Shown one piece after another: positions 7,088-9,152 of a stretch of 9,152 nucleotides of DNA. The stretch is from positions 1-9,152 of the forward strand of contig CALAXS010000293.1 of the NCBI GenBank assembly GCA_937895305.1, given 5' to 3'. Position 1 is the first letter of the stretch. Every line of letters starts with the position of its first letter. The DNA comes from an uncultured bacterium (lineage in GTDB: Bacteria > Hydrogenedentota > Hydrogenedentia > Hydrogenedentales > JAEUWI01). The position numbers were made by a program, and so were the translations under genes. The notes beneath the pieces were generated by a model. The model saw only the letters and a program-made list of their open reading frames with translations, was not told where the DNA came from and searched no databases.

Positions 7088-7116
7088 ATTGTACAGGAGA
7101 GTACATTGTTCTCCAA
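7088..7116 (-). promoter_or_regulatory. Putative promoter of the YcxB-like gene
   Basis: Read on the - strand, TACAAT (+ strand 7088-7093) matches the -10 consensus at five of six positions. A weak TTGGAG (7111-7116) lies 17 nt upstream as a possible -35. The -10 box ends only 10 nt before the ATG, so transcription would start about 3 nt before, or at, the start codon. Confidence 0.4.
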
Positions 7117-7174
7117 TGTGGAATTAAAAATCGAATGGGACGATCCATAGAGTTCCACAGAAAAACTATAACTC

Positions 7175-7203
7175 TTGTCATTCCCGCGGAAGCGGGAATC
7201 TCC
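7175..7203 (-). repeat. REP-like palindrome, family 1, copy D
   Basis: A perfect 8-bp hairpin with arms ATTCCCGC (7180-7187) and GCGGGAAT (7192-7199) and loop GGAA. GTC stands on the left side, so its orientation is opposite to the copy at 28-54. A possible degraded mate, CCCAACTTGGG, lies at 7220-7230. Confidence 0.7.
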
Positions 7204-7255
7204 GCGTTAGCATACTTAGCCCAACTTGGGACTGAGGCTGTAGTATTTCGGGCCA

Positions 7256-7324
7256 AGCGTACATGTATTCCAGAGCAGAGCTCCGGGGCATGCATTCCCA
7301 CGCAAAGCATGGGAACGAGGGGGG
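7256..7324 (+). repeat. Tandem palindromes, family 2, copies 2 and 3
   Basis: The right unit (7292-7324) is a near-copy of the repeat at 164-195: arms TTCCCA/TGGGAA, inner CGC-AAA-GC, then GAG and a G-run. The left unit (about 7256-7287) has arms CCAGAGC (7270-7276) and GCTCCGG (7280-7286) with loop AGA and one mismatch. It is preceded by CCAAGCGTACATG, which resembles CCAAATGTACGCG before the copy at 164. So the left unit looks like a diverged tandem copy. Both lie in the gap between the gnd terminator and the YcxB-like gene. Confidence 0.6.
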
Positions 7325-7375
7325 AAGGCATTTTCCTGTGTAGCCGGTTTGTACTCGTAATGATCAGGGTAGGTT

Positions 7376-7414
7376 AAGAAAAAAGGCCCTGTAAGCGACA
7401 TCGATTACAGGGCC
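7376..7414 (-). terminator. Intrinsic terminator of gnd
   Basis: Read on the - strand, a perfect 10-bp stem GGCCCTGTAA (7414-7405) / TTACAGGGCC (7394-7385) closes a 10-base loop. It is followed directly by TTTTTTCTT (7384-7376). The stem starts 16 nt after the gnd stop codon. This is a textbook rho-independent terminator and separates gnd from the genes to its left. Confidence 0.93.
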
Positions 7415-7430
7415 ATTATCACGGGTTCTT

Positions 7431-8888
7431 TTATACGTCGTAGGTCGATGCGGAAGTGTTGCCACCACGGCCTGTCCAGTTGGTGTGGAAGAATTCGCCA
7501 CGGGGCTTGTCCACACGTTCATAGGTGTGGGCACCAAAGTAGTCACGCTGTGCCTGGAGCAGGTTCGCGGGAAGACGCTCGCTGCGGTAGCCATCGTAAT
7601 AGGCCAGGGCAGCACTGATAGCAGGTATGGGGATGCCCAGTTCCACCGCAGCGATAGCCACACGACGCCAGGCGGCTTCTGCGCTCTTGATAGCTTCGGT
7701 AAAGAAGGGGTCAAGGAGCAGGTTGACCAGATTGGGGTCCGTGTCGAAGGCATCCTTGATTTTATCAAGGAAAGCGGAGCGAATGATGCAGCCACCGCGC
7801 CACATGAGTGCGATGCCACCATTGTTCAGGTTCCACTTATAATCAACCGCAGCAGCGCGCATGAGCTGGTAGCCCTGGGCGTAGCTGATGATCTTGGAGG
7901 CGTAGAGGGCCTGGCGCAGGTCATCGACGAGGGCAGCCTTGTCGCCAGTGTAGGCGGGCTGTTCGCTACCGAGTACCTTGGATGCAGTAACTCGTTCGTC
8001 TTTCAGTGCGGATAGACAGCGTGCGAACACCGCTTCACCGATGAGGGTGAGGGGTTGACCATGGTCCAGGGCGGCAACAGCGGTCCATTTTCCTGTGCCC
8101 TTTTGTCCGGCGGTATCCAGAATGAGGTCAACCGTCTCGTTACCGTCCTCATCTTTATAGCCCAGTATGTCGCGGGTGATTTCGATAAGGTAAGAATCCA
8201 GTTCGCCTTCGTTCCATTCCTTAAAGACTTCGTGCATTTCCGTGTTGGACATGCCGAGGCCGGCACTCATCATCTGGTAGGTTTCGCAGATCATCTGCAT
8301 ATCGCCGTATTCGATGCCGTTGTGGACCATCTTGACGAAGTGGCCTGCACCATTTTCGCCAACCCAGTCACAGCAGGCTTCGCCGGAATCGGTCTTGGCG
8401 CAGATGGACTGGAAGATGTCTTTGACGTGGGGCCATGCTTCGGGGGAACCACCGGGCATGATAGAGGGGCCTTTCAGCGCGCCTTCTTCACCACCGGAAA
8501 CGCCCGTACCGATGAAGAGCATACCTTTGCTTTCCACATACTCCGTGCGTCGGATGGTGTCGGGGAAGTGAGAGTTACCGCCATCAATGATGATGTCGCC
8601 TTTTTCAAGATAGGGGAGGACCTGCTCGATGAAGTCGTCCACAGGTTGGCCTGCCTTGACGAGCATCATAACGCGACGGGGCCGCTTCAGGTTTTTGCAG
8701 AGTTCTTCGATGCTCTGGCAGCCGATGAAGTTTTTCCCTTCACCGCGACCATTGATAAACGCATCGACTTTAGCCACGGTGCGGTTGTAGACCGCGACGC
8801 GATAGCCGCGACTTTCCATGTTGAGAACGAGGTTCTCGCCCATAACTGCGAGGCCGATAAGGCCGATATCGCCGAGATTGTCAGACAT
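7431..8888 (-). CDS. gnd: 6-phosphogluconate dehydrogenase, decarboxylating
   Basis: Oxidises and decarboxylates 6-phosphogluconate to ribulose 5-phosphate, normally with NADP+; the last oxidative step of the pentose phosphate pathway, in the cytosol as a dimer. At 485 aa it is the long type found in E. coli and animals. The coenzyme motif GLAVMG is at 12-17, with N35-R36-T37 as the usual NADP-binding turn. DGGNSHFPD (102-110) and SGGEEGA (131-137) follow. The catalytic lysine and glutamate are K186 and E193 in FVKMVHNGIEYGDMQ. The family signature DTAGQKGTGKW spans 258-268. Substrate-phosphate contacts are likely R290, R448 and H454 near the C-terminus. The start is supported by two tandem AAGGAA sites (8894-8904), the nearer 5 nt from the ATG. 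It is preceded by the DUF4177-like gene, 31 nt away, and followed by a strong terminator. Confidence 0.97.
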   Translation of the reverse strand: MSDNLGDIGLIGLAVMGENLVLNMESRGYRVAVYNRTVAKVDAFINGRGEGKNFIGCQSIEELCKNLKRPRRVMMLVKAGQPVDDFIEQVLPYLEKGDIIIDGGNSHFPDTIRRTEYVESKGMLFIGTGVSGGEEGALKGPSIMPGGSPEAWPHVKDIFQSICAKTDSGEACCDWVGENGAGHFVKMVHNGIEYGDMQMICETYQMMSAGLGMSNTEMHEVFKEWNEGELDSYLIEITRDILGYKDEDGNETVDLILDTAGQKGTGKWTAVAALDHGQPLTLIGEAVFARCLSALKDERVTASKVLGSEQPAYTGDKAALVDDLRQALYASKIISYAQGYQLMRAAAVDYKWNLNNGGIALMWRGGCIIRSAFLDKIKDAFDTDPNLVNLLLDPFFTEAIKSAEAAWRRVAIAAVELGIPIPAISAALAYYDGYRSERLPANLLQAQRDYFGAHTYERVDKPRGEFFHTNWTGRGGNTSASTYDV

Positions 8889-8919
8889 TGTATTTCCTTT
8901 CCTTTTCAGGTGTTTTCAT

Positions 8920-9135
8920 TTATTGAATAAAACCCGCTTGACCACGTTCCGACTTCATGCGTCGAAAATGGTAGAAGGCATTAACTGTATTTCCATTCAC
9001 TACACATGGGACAACCGTCACGAGTTCCCAGCCGTCATTGGCCAGTTCGCGTAAGTTAAGCGTGATGGCTTCTTTGTCGTCTGCCAACAACGCCTTGCTC
9101 AAGTCTACGACTTTAAAGTCCCATTGTGCATCCAT
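8920..9135 (-). CDS. Small DUF4177-like protein
   Basis: Short soluble protein of 71 aa. It opens with a beta strand pattern WDFKVVDL (5-12), a helix containing LNLRELANDG (26-35), the conserved GWELV (35-39) leading into a strand TVVPCVV, and a final strand ending in AFYHFRR. This strand-helix-GWEL-strand-strand order with a closing FxR is typical of DUF4177, a family of unknown function. The start ATG (9133-9135) has only a modest GGAA site in ACGGAAATAAGT upstream. It ends 31 nt before gnd on the same strand, so the two are likely co-transcribed; the promoter lies beyond the window edge. Nothing in the sequence shows a functional link to Gnd. Confidence 0.78.
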   Translation of the reverse strand: MDAQWDFKVVDLSKALLADDKEAITLNLRELANDGWELVTVVPCVVNGNTVNAFYHFRRMKSERGQAGFIQ

Positions 9136-9152
9136 ACTTATTTCCGTGCGGC

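Larger units (their letters stand above)
7078..7430. other. Gap between gnd and the YcxB-like gene
   Basis: No gene is credible in these 353 bases. From right to left it holds the gnd terminator (7376-7414), the tandem family 2 palindromes (7256-7324), the family 1 hairpin (7175-7203) and the probable YcxB-like promoter (7088-7116). Short frames crossing it are built from repeat sequence. Confidence 0.65.

Noticed and set aside
7078..7158. Longer version of the YcxB-like protein starting at 7158
   Set aside because: The additional 27 residues do not resemble the family, which normally starts just before the QLTEDDY-type motif, and the -10 box would lie inside the coding sequence.
6337..7324. 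Possible CRISPR array from the repeated palindromes
   Set aside because: Units are unevenly spaced, occur in both orientations, belong to two families and are separated by genes. No cas gene is present.
8055..8930. A 291-codon + strand open frame opposite gnd
   Set aside because: It is the well-known kind of antisense frame seen opposite conserved genes. gnd has its full catalytic set, good ribosome sites and a terminator, while the antisense frame has no plausible family features.

Overview
This is bacterial chromosomal DNA with moderate to slightly high G+C. Seven complete genes are packed in two converging groups, with three gene-poor gaps full of short palindromic repeats. All genes are housekeeping or envelope types. 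I see no phage, IS, plasmid, CRISPR, rRNA or tRNA signal. Shine-Dalgarno sites are of the AAGGA/GAGGAG type, and start codons are ATG plus one probable TTG. The sequence alone does not fix the phylum. Scattered hairpins of the ATTCCCGC/GCGGGAAT type occur in many environmental Gram-negative and candidate-phylum genomes, so an uncultivated Gram-negative-like bacterium is plausible but uncertain.

Left, + strand: positions 1-305 hold no convincing gene but carry two palindromic repeats and a leader hairpin. Three closely spaced genes follow and look like one operon: a 2-oxoacid dehydrogenase E2 acyltransferase (306-1631), dihydrolipoamide dehydrogenase E3 (1643-3031), and a large YfhO-family membrane protein (about 3050-5242, probable TTG start). 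E2 and E3 form the core and the recycling component of a pyruvate-dehydrogenase-type complex. The E1 decarboxylase is not in the window. E2 appears to carry two consecutive peripheral-subunit-binding-like domains.

Right, - strand (read right to left): a small DUF4177-like protein (8920-9135) lies 31 nt upstream of gnd, 6-phosphogluconate dehydrogenase (7431-8888). gnd ends at a strong intrinsic terminator. After a repeat-filled gap comes a two-helix YcxB-like membrane protein (6541-7077), then a second repeat-filled gap, then a D-2-hydroxyacid dehydrogenase of the glyoxylate/hydroxypyruvate reductase type (5239-6219). Its stop codon overlaps the stop of the converging YfhO gene inside a single CTAG.

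Metabolically the window combines oxidative 2-oxoacid decarboxylation (E2/E3), the NADPH-producing pentose phosphate step (Gnd) and glyoxylate/hydroxypyruvate reduction. The membrane proteins suggest envelope functions. I found no clear new multi-gene system. The most interesting signals are the E2 domain arrangement, the E2-E3-YfhO gene order, and two families of palindromic intergenic repeats, one of which shows compensatory stem changes between copies.
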